A DNA stretch of 64,000 bases from Hymenobacter ruricola (GCF_015694525.1 NZ_JADQDM010000012.1:1-64000); one strand, 5' to 3'; shown: positions 25,701 through 34,996, numbered from the stretch's first letter. Translations and numbers: made by a program. Notes: generated from the sequence alone by a model not told the origin.

Positions 25701-28136
25701 ATGCGCATTTCCCTCGACTGGCTTAAAACCCTCATTCCGACCGACAAACCTGCCGCCGAGATTGGCGCCCTGCTCACCGGCTCGGGGCTGGAAGTGGAAA
25801 GCACGGAGGAGCTGGAAAGCATCCCCGGCGGCCTGCGCGGCGTGGTGCTGGGCACGGTGCTCACCTGCGAGCGCCATCCCGACGCCGACAAGCTCAGCCT
25901 GACCACCGTGGACGTGGGCGACGGCGCCCCACGCCAAATTGTGTGCGGCGCCCCCAACGTGGCCGCCGGTCAGCGCGTGGTGGTGGCCCTGGAAGGCGCC
26001 GAGCTGCACCCCGCCCAGGGCGAGCCCTTCAAAATCAAGAAAAGCAAAATCCGCGGCGCGGCCTCCGAAGGCATGATTTGCGCCGAAGACGAAATCGGCC
26101 TGGGCCAGTCGCACGCCGGCATCATGGTGCTCGATACGAACCTGCCCAACGGCACGCCCGCCGCCGAGTATTTCGGCCTGGGGTCGGATACTGTGTACGA
26201 AATCGGCCTCACGCCCAACCGGGCCGATGCCGCCTCGCACTACGGCGTGGCCCGCGAGCTGCGCGCCCTGCTGCGCCAGCCCTGCCACTTGCCGGACGTG
26301 AGCGGCTTCGCGGCACCGGAGTCGGCGGACAGCAATATCAAGGTGACGATTGAGTACCCGGAAGCTGCCCCGCGCTACGCGGGCTTGTTGCTGGAAAACG
26401 TGCAGGTCGGCCCCTCGCCGGAGTGGCTGCAGCGCCGCCTGCGTAGCATCGGCCTGAGCCCCATCAACAACGTGGTGGACGTGACCAACTTCGTGCTGCA
26501 CGAGTTGGGCCAGCCCCTGCACGCCTTCGACGCCGACCAGATTACCGGCAACCAAGTCCGCGTGAAGCGCGCCGAAGCCGGCGAGAAGTTCGTGACGCTG
26601 GACGGCGTGGAGCGAAGCCTCAAAGCCGAGGACCTGGTGATTGCCGACGCCAATGGCGTGCCCATGGCGCTGGCCGGCGTGTTCGGCGGCAAGACGTCGG
26701 GCGTGAGCGAAAGCACCACCCGCGTGTTCCTGGAAAGCGCCTACTTCGGTCCCGTGGCCGTGCGCCGTACTTCGCAAACGCACCAGCTGAAAACCGACGC
26801 CTCGTTCCGCTTCGAGCGCGGCACCGACCCCAACATGGTGCCCGTGGCCCTGAAGCGCGCGGCGCTGCTGTTGCAGGAAGTGACCGGGGCCACCGTGGCC
26901 GCGCCCGTGGTGGACGAGTACCCGACGCCCGTGCAGCCCGCCACCGTGCGCCTGCGCCTGCCCCGCGTGGAGCGGCTGGTGGGCCAGTACATCGCACCCG
27001 AGCGCATTCGTCAGATTCTCACCGACCTCGACATCGAAATCACCGAAGCAAACCCCGACGCCGGCGACCAGGACACCTGGACGCTGACCGTGCCGCCCCA
27101 CAAAGTGGACGTGACGCGCGAGGCCGACGTGATTGAGGAAATCCTGCGCATCTACGGCTACAACAACGTAGCCCTGCGGCCCAACAACTCGGCTTCTTTC
27201 CTGGCGAAATTCCCGAACCCCGACCCGGAAGTGACGCGGGTGAAAATTGCTTCGCTGCTCAGCGGCCAGGGTTTTTCGGAGATTCTGACCAACTCGCTCA
27301 CCAACTCGCAGTACTTCGAGAAGGAAGGCGAGCCGGAAACTTCGCTGGTGCGCATTCTGAACTATAACAGCATTGAGCTGAACGTGATGCGCCCCACACT
27401 GCTGCACTCGGGCCTGGAAATTATTCGGCACAACCTCAACCGCCGCCAGCGCGACCTGAAGCTGTACGAATTCGGCAAAGTGTACGCGCAGAACGAGAAC
27501 GGCAAGTACCAGGAAAAGAACAAGCTGGTGCTGTACCTGACCGGCAACGCCACCGCCGAAACCTGGCAGCACAAGTCCGAAAAAGCCGCGTTCCATGACC
27601 TGGCGGGCGCGGTACAGCAGGTGCTAGCGGCGCTGGGCTTCGGCGGGGCGGCGTCGCAGCCGGTGCAGCACGCCTACCTGGCCGGCGGCCTCACGCTGCT
27701 GGTGCACAACCAGCCCGTGGCCCAACTCGGCGCCGTGTCGGCTTCGGTACTGAAAAAGATGGACGTGAGCCAGCCGGTATGGTACGCCGAGCTGGATTGG
27801 GACGCGCTGAGCAAGAAATACAAGCCCACGCTGGTGGCCCGCGAGTTGCCCAAGTTCCCGGAGGTGCGCCGCGACCTGAGCCTGGTGGTGGACGCTGCCG
27901 TGACCTTCGACCAGCTCCAGCAGATTGCCCGGCGCACCGAGAAGAAGCTGCTGCAGAGCATCAACGTGTTCGACGTGTACGCCGGCGAAAACCTGGGCGC
28001 GGGCAAGAAGTCGTACTCGGTGAGCTTCACCCTGCAGGATTTCACCCAAACGCTCAGCGAGCAGGCCATCGACCAGGTAATGCAGCGGCTCATTCAGCAG
28101 TTTGAGAAGCAGGCCGGCGCGCTGATTCGGAAGTAG
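25701..28136 (+). CDS. pheT: Phenylalanine-tRNA ligase beta subunit
   Basis: This 811-residue protein, with PheS, charges tRNA(Phe) in the cytosol. Domains in order: an N-terminal tRNA-binding (EMAP-like) domain with CERHPDADKLSLTTVDVG and KIKKSKIRGAASEGMIC; B3/B4 editing and B5 domains (FRFERGTDPNM, LPRVERLVGQYI); a catalytic-like core; and a C-terminal anticodon-binding FDX-ACB domain (PKFPEVRRDLSLVVD, VFDVYAGENLG). Length is normal. pheS is not in the window. The coiled-coil gene, zapA and rny follow on the same strand. Confidence 0.97.
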   Translation: MRISLDWLKTLIPTDKPAAEIGALLTGSGLEVESTEELESIPGGLRGVVLGTVLTCERHPDADKLSLTTVDVGDGAPRQIVCGAPNVAAGQRVVVALEGAELHPAQGEPFKIKKSKIRGAASEGMICAEDEIGLGQSHAGIMVLDTNLPNGTPAAEYFGLGSDTVYEIGLTPNRADAASHYGVARELRALLRQPCHLPDVSGFAAPESADSNIKVTIEYPEAAPRYAGLLLENVQVGPSPEWLQRRLRSIGLSPINNVVDVTNFVLHELGQPLHAFDADQITGNQVRVKRAEAGEKFVTLDGVERSLKAEDLVIADANGVPMALAGVFGGKTSGVSESTTRVFLESAYFGPVAVRRTSQTHQLKTDASFRFERGTDPNMVPVALKRAALLLQEVTGATVAAPVVDEYPTPVQPATVRLRLPRVERLVGQYIAPERIRQILTDLDIEITEANPDAGDQDTWTLTVPPHKVDVTREADVIEEILRIYGYNNVALRPNNSASFLAKFPNPDPEVTRVKIASLLSGQGFSEILTNSLTNSQYFEKEGEPETSLVRILNYNSIELNVMRPTLLHSGLEIIRHNLNRRQRDLKLYEFGKVYAQNENGKYQEKNKLVLYLTGNATAETWQHKSEKAAFHDLAGAVQQVLAALGFGGAASQPVQHAYLAGGLTLLVHNQPVAQLGAVSASVLKKMDVSQPVWYAELDWDALSKKYKPTLVARELPKFPEVRRDLSLVVDAAVTFDQLQQIARRTEKKLLQSINVFDVYAGENLGAGKKSYSVSFTLQDFTQTLSEQAIDQVMQRLIQQFEKQAGALIRK

Positions 28137-28401
28137 GTTCCGGTCTGCGGTACTTTTTGGCTTCTTGCCCTTTTCACCCGCACGGTCATGCTGAACGCAG
28201 TGAAGCATCTCTGCCGCAGTAGTAAATCATAAATTACTTGCGCGGTGGAGATGCTTCACTGCGTTCAGCATGACGTTTTGGTTTTCTTTCCGTTCATTTT
28301 CCCGAACCCAAACCCCTCTGAGACACAAGCCGCGAGCAAGCCCGGGATAAAGCGCAGCTTTCGGCCCGCCGCTTTATCTTCACGCAAAAATTTACTCCAC
28401 C
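28137..28401. other. Gap between pheT and the coiled-coil gene
   Basis: This gap contains the palindromic element at 28185-28274 and an AT-rich tail before the GTG start. TATCTTCA near 28375 is a weak match to a -7 box. Confidence 0.35.
28185..28274. repeat. Palindromic element, GTCATGCTGAAC variant
   Basis: GTCATGCTGAACGCAGTGAA opens the left arm and its exact complement ends at 28274, with about 27 paired bases per side. It is a sequence variant of the elements at 18805 and 25461. Confidence 0.75.
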
Positions 28402-28698
28402 GTGGCCTCCTCCCAACAGCTTGCGCAACTCGACCGCCTGGAGCGGCAGATTACCACTTTAGTGGCTGCCTATCAGGAGCTGCGCGAGGAAATGGCCGAC
28501 GCCGCCACCACCATTCAGCAGCTGCGCGCCGACGTGCGCGAGAAGGACCGGCAGCTCAAGGAGCGACAAAACCAGGAAAATATTGTTAAACTTGTACACA
28601 CCATAGCTGGGGAACCCACCCACGCCAACGAACTTAAACTGCGCCTCAACGAATACATCCGCGAACTGGACAAGTGTCTTGCCTATTTGAGAGACTAA
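28402..28698 (+). CDS. Small coiled-coil protein upstream of zapA
   Basis: This 98-residue protein starts at GTG (28402); no in-frame ATG precedes the coiled coil. Residues 8-60 form a clear coiled coil (LDRLERQITTLVAAYQELRE), followed by a helical tail ending LAYLRD. A small coiled-coil gene directly before zapA is common in Bacteroidota. It may help ZapA at the division site, as ZapB does in E. coli (inference from position). zapA starts 40 bp later, so the two are probably co-transcribed. Confidence 0.75.
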   Translation: MASSQQLAQLDRLERQITTLVAAYQELREEMADAATTIQQLRADVREKDRQLKERQNQENIVKLVHTIAGEPTHANELKLRLNEYIRELDKCLAYLRD

Positions 28699-28738
28699 CC
28701 CGACTGACCCCCTCACCTTTTGCCGCAACTATCGCCGT

Positions 28739-29032
28739 ATGAGCGAGCTAGCCATCAAAATTCGTATTGCTGACCGGGACTATCCCATGCGCGTGGACGT
28801 GCAGGACGAGGAACGGCTGCGCCTGGCCGGACGGCTGCTGGGCGACAAGCTGCGCGAATTCCGGGAAGGCTACGGCATTCAGGACAAGCAGGACTTGCTG
28901 GCCATGGTTGCCTTGGCCACCATGGCCGACCAATTGAAAGTGAGCAAGGAAAAGGATGGCACCGATGCGGCGCTGACCGAACGGCTGGCTCGTTTCGACG
29001 AGCTGCTTTCAGGCGTGGTGCTGGCGGGCTAA
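28739..29032 (+). CDS. zapA: Cell division protein ZapA
   Basis: This 97-residue protein matches ZapA: an N-terminal strand region (LAIKIRIADRDYPMRV), the linker DEERLRLAGRLLGDKL and a C-terminal coiled coil. ZapA crosslinks FtsZ protofilaments at mid-cell. Length is standard. It lies between the coiled-coil gene and rny, the usual order in this phylum. Confidence 0.92.
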   Translation: MSELAIKIRIADRDYPMRVDVQDEERLRLAGRLLGDKLREFREGYGIQDKQDLLAMVALATMADQLKVSKEKDGTDAALTERLARFDELLSGVVLAG

Positions 29033-29035
29033 CAT

Positions 29036-29126
29036 GTAGCCCCGCCCGGCACCCGCACACTCGTTGGCCCGGTTGGGCGGCGCGGCAATCGGCCGCTTCC
29101 GCCCCGCCCGGGCACTTCTGTTCTAC
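29036..29126 (+). ncRNA. Candidate 6S RNA (ssrS-like)
   Basis: The zapA-rny gap can fold as a long rod. Outer GUAG/CUAC and GCCCGG/CCGGGC (29044-29049 with 29108-29113) pair, and an inner GGGCGG/CCGCCC stem closes, leaving a large asymmetric internal bulge. 6S RNA genes often lie next to zapA. The rod with a central bubble fits its mimicry of an open promoter. The ends are estimated and the length is short for 6S, so this stays a candidate. Confidence 0.35.
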
Positions 29127-29167
29127 CTGGTTATGGTTTTTTCACCCACCCCAAAAACCATAATTCC

Positions 29168-30856
29168 ATGTCACCCATCATATTGTACTGTATACTGACC
29201 GCAGTGGTCGCCCTTGTGGCGGGCATTGTGGTGGGTAGGCAGCTGGCCGGCAAAGCCCGGCTGGACCACGAGGGCGAGGCGCAGGCCCGCGCTCAGCAAA
29301 TCCTTCGCGAGGCCGAGGAGAAAGGCAACCGCCTTCGCGACGAAAAAATCAAGCAGGCCGACGAGCGGCTGGAGCAGTCGAAGAACAAGTTCAAGACGCT
29401 GCGCAACGAGTTTGACCAGGAAAGCAAGCGCCTCAAAGCCGAGCTCGACGGCGAGCTGACCCAGCGCCGCCAGGGCGTGTTGGAGCAGGAACAAAGCATC
29501 AAGCTCCTCACCGAAACCACGCAGCGCCAGCTCGAACAGCTGCAGAAAAAGGAAGCCGACCTGGAGCGCCAGCGCGAGAAAAACCAAACCGACACCCAGC
29601 AGTTGCGCGACAAGCTGGAAGCCCAGGCCGAAAAGCGCCGCCTCGACCACGAAGAGCAAATGGCCGAGCTGGAAGCCAAGCAGCGCGAAGCCGACGAGCA
29701 GCTGCACACCGTGCAGCGCCAGCTCGAAACCATTGCCAACTTAACGGCCGCCGAAGCCCGCGAGCAGTTGGTGGAAAGCCTCAAGAACGAAGCTCAGATT
29801 CAGGCCAGCTCCTACGTGAAGGACACCGTGGCCCAGGCCAAGCTCACGGCCACCAAGGATGCCAAGAAGATTGTGCTGGAAACCATTCAGCGCACCGCCT
29901 CGGAGCACGCCATTGAAAACTGCGTGTCGATTTTCAACATTGAAAGCGACGACGTGAAGGGCAAAATTATTGGCCGCGAGGGCCGGAACATCCGCGCGCT
30001 AGAAGCCGCGACGGGCGTCGAAATCATTGTGGATGACACGCCGGAGGCCATCATTATTTCGGGCTTCGACCCGGTGCGCCGCGAAATTGCCCGCCTCTCC
30101 TTGCACTTGCTGGTGAAGGACGGCCGCATTCACCCGGCCCGCGTGGAGGAGATTGTGGCCAAAACCCGCAAGAATATTGAAGAGGAAATCGTTGAGATTG
30201 GTGAGAAAACCATTATCGACCTCGGCATTCACGGTCTGCACCCGGAACTGATTAAGATGGTGGGCCGGATGCGTTTCCGCTCGTCTTACGGCCAGAACCT
30301 GCTGCAACACTCGCGCGAAGTGGCCAACCTCTGTGCCACTATGGCCGCCGAGATGGGCCTCGATGTGAAGAAAGCCAAGCGCGCCGGCCTGCTCCACGAC
30401 ATCGGCAAGGTGAGCACCGAGGAGCCGGAGTTGCCCCACGCCATCCTGGGCATGGAAATGGCCAAGAAGTGGAAAGAGCACCCCGATGTGGTAAACGCCA
30501 TCGGAGCTCACCACGACGAGATTGAGATGACGGCCATGATTTCGCCGCTCGTGCAGGCCTGCGATGCCATTTCGGGCTCGCGCCCCGGCGCCCGCCGCGA
30601 GATGATGGAGAGCTACATCAAGCGTCTGAAGCAGCTGGAGGAAACCGCTAACGGCTTCAAGGGCGTGAACCAGTGCTTCGCCATTCAAGCCGGCCGCGAG
30701 CTGCGCGTGATGGTGGACGCCGAGAACGTGACCGACGAGCGCGCCGCCGAGCTGAGCTTCGAGATTTCGCAGAAAATCGAGAAGGAGATGCAGTACCCCG
30801 GCCAGATTAAAATCACCGTAATCCGGGAGATGCGCGCCGTGGCGTATGCCAAGTAA
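29168..30856 (+). CDS. rny: Ribonuclease Y
   Basis: This 562-residue endoribonuclease starts mRNA decay at the inner membrane. It has an N-terminal membrane helix (IILYCILTAVVALVAGIVVG) and a long coiled coil (about residues 30-200). The KH RNA-binding domain is near 268 (IIGREGRNIRALEAATGVE), and the HD domain has the metal-binding LLHDIGK near 407-413. A further conserved His (NAIGAHHDEIEM) follows. Length and order are normal. A terminator at 30888-30924 ends the run of genes from pheT. Confidence 0.97.
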   Translation: MSPIILYCILTAVVALVAGIVVGRQLAGKARLDHEGEAQARAQQILREAEEKGNRLRDEKIKQADERLEQSKNKFKTLRNEFDQESKRLKAELDGELTQRRQGVLEQEQSIKLLTETTQRQLEQLQKKEADLERQREKNQTDTQQLRDKLEAQAEKRRLDHEEQMAELEAKQREADEQLHTVQRQLETIANLTAAEAREQLVESLKNEAQIQASSYVKDTVAQAKLTATKDAKKIVLETIQRTASEHAIENCVSIFNIESDDVKGKIIGREGRNIRALEAATGVEIIVDDTPEAIIISGFDPVRREIARLSLHLLVKDGRIHPARVEEIVAKTRKNIEEEIVEIGEKTIIDLGIHGLHPELIKMVGRMRFRSSYGQNLLQHSREVANLCATMAAEMGLDVKKAKRAGLLHDIGKVSTEEPELPHAILGMEMAKKWKEHPDVVNAIGAHHDEIEMTAMISPLVQACDAISGSRPGARREMMESYIKRLKQLEETANGFKGVNQCFAIQAGRELRVMVDAENVTDERAAELSFEISQKIEKEMQYPGQIKITVIREMRAVAYAK

Positions 30857-30887
30857 GCAGTAGCGCCCGCTCTGCTGGCTGAGAATT

Positions 30888-30924
30888 AAAAGCCCCCGTA
30901 GCCGAAGCTGTGGGGGCTTTTTTA
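30888..30924 (+). terminator. Rho-independent terminator behind rny
   Basis: AAAAGCCCCC pairs with GGGGGCTTTT and a T-run follows. Confidence 0.8.
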
Positions 30925-30975
30925 TGCCTAACTTCCTGCTCCCTTTCGCCACCAATCTGCGCATTCTGCCCGACG

Positions 30976-31758
30976 ATGAACCAACGGTTACTAATCCTCT
31001 TGGGTATCGGCCTTATCCTGTTGCTGCCCAGCTGCGTGGTGTACATGCCCATCCAATGCGCCGCCCCGCAGATTACCGACAAAAAGCAGGGTGAAGTCAC
31101 ACTCAGTACCTACCTCAATGGCCGGGCCGACATAGCGGGCACCTACTCGCCGGTGCGACACCTGCTGGTGCGGGCGGCCTTCAGCAACCTGCGCGACAAT
31201 TCCAAAGACAGCACCTACTACCGAGGGCACCAATACGACCTCGGCCTGGGCACTTACTGGCAGCCGCACCCCCGCCTGCTGGTGGGCGCGCTGGGTGGCT
31301 TCGGCCAGGCCCAGAGCATGGCGGGCTTCTCCCGGGCGGGCTTTTTCTTTCCTTCCACCCGCTACGAGTACGATGCCCGCTACAACAAGGTGTATGGCGA
31401 GGCCTACGGGACCTTCCAGGCCAGCAACGCGGTGTCCTTGGGGCTGGCCTATCGGGTCACGCAGGTTAATTTCACCACCCTCACCAACCGCGGCACACCC
31501 GTAGACTTGCGTGGCATGACCCGCGGCGAGCCCATGGTGTACTTTCGGGTGCGGCTGGGCGATGGCCCGCCCGAAAGCCGCCCCGTGCAGCTGCAGGCGG
31601 CCTGGGGCTCGTCGTCCACGTTCGGCTATTATGAAAATGCCACCTACGCCGAAGGGGTGCGCGACCTGAAGCAAACCCGCGGCTACACCACTATTGGCAT
31701 CACCCTTTTTCCGCATTGCCTGTTCGGCAAGGCCGCTTCCGCGCCCGAAGGCCGCTGA
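30976..31758 (+). CDS. Outer-membrane lipoprotein, probable beta-barrel
   Basis: The ATG at 30976 gives 260 residues. A signal peptide leads to a lipobox (LLLPSCVVY), so Cys near residue 18 should be lipidated. The mature part has many alternating aromatic-polar strands (GHQYDLGLGTYWQPHPRLLV; YEYDARYNKVYGEAYGTFQA), suggesting an outer-membrane barrel. I recognise no named family. An amidase lipoprotein follows 64 bp later, so the two may act together on the envelope (inference). Confidence 0.72.
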   Translation: MNQRLLILLGIGLILLLPSCVVYMPIQCAAPQITDKKQGEVTLSTYLNGRADIAGTYSPVRHLLVRAAFSNLRDNSKDSTYYRGHQYDLGLGTYWQPHPRLLVGALGGFGQAQSMAGFSRAGFFFPSTRYEYDARYNKVYGEAYGTFQASNAVSLGLAYRVTQVNFTTLTNRGTPVDLRGMTRGEPMVYFRVRLGDGPPESRPVQLQAAWGSSSTFGYYENATYAEGVRDLKQTRGYTTIGITLFPHCLFGKAASAPEGR

Positions 31759-31822
31759 GCGACCGATTTTTGCGCGCGCCTGGCTTTCTGCCCCATTTCT
31801 GCTTCCGAAATTGCTTTTCTGT

Positions 31823-32797
31823 ATGACCTTTCGCTCCTGCCTGGGCCTGGCCGGCGTGGCCGTGCTGGCCGCCTGCGCCGCCCAGCGCAACCCCTACACC
31901 GCCACCAACAGGTCGTATAAAACCCAGGTGAAGGCCTACGCCAAGGCCCTGCGCGCCACGCCCGTGCCCACGCCCGGCGCCGACAGCCTGCTGCAAGGCG
32001 CCTACTGGGTGGGCACCACCAATTTCAACCTGCGCAAGCCCAACTACGTCATCATCCACCACACGGCGCAGGATTCCACGGCCCAGACGCTCAAGACCTT
32101 CACGCTGCCGCGCACGCAGGTGAGCGCGCACTACGTCATCGGGCGCGACGGGCGGGTGTTTCACATGCTGAACGACTACCTGCGGGCCTGGCACGGCGGC
32201 GCGGCCAAGTGGGGCAACACCACAGACATCAATTCCTCCTCCATCGGCATCGAGTTGGACAACAACGGCACCGAGCCGTTTTCGGAGCCACAGATTGCCA
32301 GCCTGTTGCGCGTGCTGGCGGGCCTGAAAAAGGCCTATGGCATTCCCACCGCCAATTTCGTGGGACACGCCGACATCGCGCCCACCCGCAAGAACGACCC
32401 CAGCGCCCTGTTCCCGTGGAAGCGGCTGGCTGACAACGGCTTCGGCCTGTGGTACGACCCCGGCCCGCTGCCCAGCCCGTTTAGCGCCGATAGCGCCGCG
32501 GCCCTGGCCAGTCGCCTGCTGGCGCCCGCTCCGCCCCTGCCGGCCGACGCCGCGCCCGTTTCTGCCCCGCCCCTGCCGACCGATACGAGCAAAGTCGACG
32601 CCCAGCTGGCGCGCCTCAATGGTCCAATTACGGTTTTCAACCCCAAAGATGCGCTACGCATTATTGGCTACGACACCAGGGACTTGCCGGCGGCCATTCG
32701 GGCGTTTAAGCTGCATTTCATTCAGCAAAACGTGGGCGGGCCGCTGACGGAGGCCGACAACCGGATTCTCTACAACCTGTATAAGAAGTGCCTGTAA
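31823..32797 (+). CDS. AmiD-like N-acetylmuramoyl-L-alanine amidase lipoprotein
   Basis: The ATG at 31823 gives 324 residues with a lipobox (VAVLAACAAQ). The amidase_2 domain spans about residues 65-210. It shows the zinc-ligand His in YVIIHHTAQDS, the conserved VSAHYVIGRDGRVFHM, WHGGAAKWG and the late ligand segment VGHADIAPTRKNDP. It should cut the amide bond between N-acetylmuramate and L-Ala in peptidoglycan, probably recycling fragments at the outer membrane. A Pro/Ala-rich linker and a ~70-residue helical tail follow. Confidence 0.9.
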   Translation: MTFRSCLGLAGVAVLAACAAQRNPYTATNRSYKTQVKAYAKALRATPVPTPGADSLLQGAYWVGTTNFNLRKPNYVIIHHTAQDSTAQTLKTFTLPRTQVSAHYVIGRDGRVFHMLNDYLRAWHGGAAKWGNTTDINSSSIGIELDNNGTEPFSEPQIASLLRVLAGLKKAYGIPTANFVGHADIAPTRKNDPSALFPWKRLADNGFGLWYDPGPLPSPFSADSAAALASRLLAPAPPLPADAAPVSAPPLPTDTSKVDAQLARLNGPITVFNPKDALRIIGYDTRDLPAAIRAFKLHFIQQNVGGPLTEADNRILYNLYKKCL

Positions 32798-32807
32798 CCG
32801 GCCCTAG

Positions 32808-32830
32808 CCGCTATATTTAGCGAATAGCGG
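32808..32830 (+). promoter_or_regulatory. Short palindrome with -7-like box before aminotransferase
   Basis: CCGCTAT (32808-32814) pairs with ATAGCGG (32824-32830). The enclosed TATATTTA is one mismatch from TAnnTTTG. It could be a promoter with an overlapping operator for the gene at 32878. Confidence 0.35.
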
Positions 32831-32877
32831 GGCCCGGCTGTTGCCACAGCGCGGGCCGTCCGGTTTAAAAGTATTGT

Positions 32878-34113
32878 ATGCCAGAAGTTTCCCAGCGCGG
32901 GCAGGCCATGCCCGTTTCGCCGTTTCGCAAGTTGCTGCCGTTTGCCGAAGCCGCCCGCCAGCAGGGCAAAATTGTCTATCCCCTCAACATCGGCCAGCCC
33001 GACGTGCTGACGCCGCCCGAAATGCTGGCCGCCGTGCGCGCCGCCGACATTCAGGTGCTGGGCTACGCGCCCGGCGCGGGCACCGACAGCTACCGCCGCA
33101 AGCTGGAAGCTTATTACCAGCGCGCCGGCATTCCGGCCCGGTTCCAGGACATCATGGTGACCACGGCGGGCAGCGAGGCCATTCACTTTGCCATGCTCAC
33201 CTGCCTGAATCCCGGCGATGAAATCATCATTGCCGAGCCGTTTTATGGCACCTACACCGCCTTTGCCATCGCGGCGGGCGTGCGCATCGTGCCCGTCACG
33301 GCCCGTATTGAGGACGGCTTTGCCCTGCCGCCGCTGGCCGAATTTGAGGCCGTGATTACGGAACGCACCCGCGCCGTCCTGGTTTGTAATCCCAGCAACC
33401 CGACGGGCTACGTGTACCGCCGCGATGAGCTGGAAGCCCTGCTAAGCCTGTGCCAGCAGCACGATTTATTTCTGATTTCGGACGAAGCCTACCGCGAATA
33501 TTGCTACGACGGCGCCCAAGCCACCAGCGCCCTGAGCCTGACCGGCGGCGAGCGGCACGTGGTGATGGTCGACACCATTTCGAAGCGCTACAGCGCCTGC
33601 GGGGCCCGCGTGGGCGCGCTCGTCACGCGCAACGCCGACGTGTGGCAGGCGGCGTTCCACTTTGGCCAGATGCGGGTGTGCCCGCCGGTGCTGGAGATGC
33701 TGGCCGCCGAGGCCGCCGCCGACCTGCCCGCGTCCTACTTCGACGGCACCCGCGCCGAGTACCAGGCCCGGCGCGACCTCACCGTGGCCCGCCTGCGCGC
33801 CATGCCCGGCGTGACCTGCCCGGTGCCGGGCGGCGCTTTCTACGTGGTGGCCCGCCTGCCCGTCGACGATGCCCAGCAGTTCGGCCAATGGTTGCTGGAA
33901 GAATTTACCTACCACAACCAGACACTGATGCTCTCGCCCGCCAACGGCTTCTACCACACGCCGGGCCTGGGCCGGCAGGAAGTGCGCCTGGCTTACGTCA
34001 TCAACCAAACCGACTTGGCCGCCGCCCTCACTTGCCTGGAAAACGCCCTGCTGGTGTACCCTGGCCGCAGCGAACCCGTGCCCACGGCCAACGTAGAAGC
34101 CGTCTCCATCTGA
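32878..34113 (+). CDS. Class I/II (AspC-like) aminotransferase
   Basis: This 411-residue PLP enzyme has the fold type I signatures LNIGQPDVLTPPEMLAAV, GYAPGAGTDSYRRKLE, VTTAGSEAIHFAM and VLVCNPSNPTGYVY. The Schiff-base Lys is in DTISKRYSACGARVGA. An Arg near the end (EVRLAY) binds the substrate carboxylate. It moves an amino group between an amino acid and a 2-oxoacid, probably aspartate or aromatic substrates; specificity cannot be read from sequence alone. The cytochrome b gene starts 14 bp later, so the two are probably co-transcribed. Confidence 0.9.
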   Translation: MPEVSQRGQAMPVSPFRKLLPFAEAARQQGKIVYPLNIGQPDVLTPPEMLAAVRAADIQVLGYAPGAGTDSYRRKLEAYYQRAGIPARFQDIMVTTAGSEAIHFAMLTCLNPGDEIIIAEPFYGTYTAFAIAAGVRIVPVTARIEDGFALPPLAEFEAVITERTRAVLVCNPSNPTGYVYRRDELEALLSLCQQHDLFLISDEAYREYCYDGAQATSALSLTGGERHVVMVDTISKRYSACGARVGALVTRNADVWQAAFHFGQMRVCPPVLEMLAAEAAADLPASYFDGTRAEYQARRDLTVARLRAMPGVTCPVPGGAFYVVARLPVDDAQQFGQWLLEEFTYHNQTLMLSPANGFYHTPGLGRQEVRLAYVINQTDLAAALTCLENALLVYPGRSEPVPTANVEAVSI

Positions 34114-34127
34114 CTCACTGACCACCA

Positions 34128-34787
34128 ATGAATCCCAGCATTGCCCCTGCCGTCAAAGCGCCCACCAAAGACTACCGCGGCACGCTGCGGTTCTGGCACT
34201 GGGCCAACGCCTTGCTCATCAGCCTGCAGTTGATGACCATTCTGTTTCAGAAGGTGATTGTCAAATCCAAATCGGCGGTAACGGAGCTGCAATCATCGGG
34301 CAAAGACGTTTCGGTGCCGCAGGCCCGTGAGCTGGCCCACATCATCAGCGAGCGAATTTGGGCCTGGCACGTCTATTTCGGCTGGACGCTGGTGGCGCTC
34401 TGGGTGTTCCGGCTGGGCCTGCAGCTCACGGGGCCGTCGGAGATGCGCTTCTCGGCGCGGCTGCTGGAAATTCTGCGCCGCTACCGCCTGGCGCCTCCCG
34501 CCGACAAAAGCAAGGCCGGCAAGATTCTGTTTGCCAAAACCACCTACGCGCTGTTTTACCTCTTCATCACCATCATGGTCGCCACGGGCTTGATTCTGGT
34601 ATTCGAAGATGTGTCCTGGCTGCGCGGCATCCATCACCTGGCGGAGGAAACGCACAACGTGACGATGTATCTCATCATCGGCTTCATTCTCATTCACGTG
34701 GCGGGCGTGGTGTGGGCTGAAATGAAAGAAGACCACGGGCTGATTTCGCGCATGGTAGGCGGCGAGGCGCCGACGGCTAAGCTCTAA
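34128..34787 (+). CDS. Cytochrome b561-type membrane protein
   Basis: This 219-residue protein has four membrane helices. His residues suited to two b hemes sit in FWHWANALLISLQL, WAWHVYFGWTLVALW, GIHHLAEETHNVTMYLI and IIGFILIHVAGVVWAE. The layout matches cytochrome b561/Ni-Fe hydrogenase b-type proteins, which pass electrons across the inner membrane. No dehydrogenase or hydrogenase subunit is beside it, so its partner is unknown. It ends within the palindromic element at 34798-34977. Confidence 0.85.
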   Translation: MNPSIAPAVKAPTKDYRGTLRFWHWANALLISLQLMTILFQKVIVKSKSAVTELQSSGKDVSVPQARELAHIISERIWAWHVYFGWTLVALWVFRLGLQLTGPSEMRFSARLLEILRRYRLAPPADKSKAGKILFAKTTYALFYLFITIMVATGLILVFEDVSWLRGIHHLAEETHNVTMYLIIGFILIHVAGVVWAEMKEDHGLISRMVGGEAPTAKL

Positions 34788-34797
34788 CTGCTCGCCT

Positions 34798-34977
34798 GTC
34801 ATTGCGAGCGCAGCGTGGCAATCCGTCCTCTCAGCGCGACTAGCCTTGAGGTGTTAGAAAGCCTTTGTCAACGCAAAAGCCCCGACACAATGCAGTGTCG
34901 GGGCTTTCTGGTAAAAGAGAGGGTTGGGGATTTATAGGACGGATTGCCGCGTTTCGCTGCGCTCCACTCGCAATGAC
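34798..34977. repeat. Long palindromic element with terminator in the loop
   Basis: GTCATTGCGAGCGCAGCG opens the left arm; an imperfect complement ends at 34977. The loop carries the terminator at 34875-34907. It fills the gap between two convergent genes. Confidence 0.7.
34875..34907. terminator. Terminator hairpin between convergent genes
   Basis: AAAAGCCCCGACAC pairs with GTGTCGGGGCTTT over a 6-base loop. Both strands end in A/T tracts, so it can serve the cytochrome b gene and the M1 peptidase gene. Confidence 0.75.
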
Positions 34978-34996
34978 GGCCGTTTGGTTCTAATAT

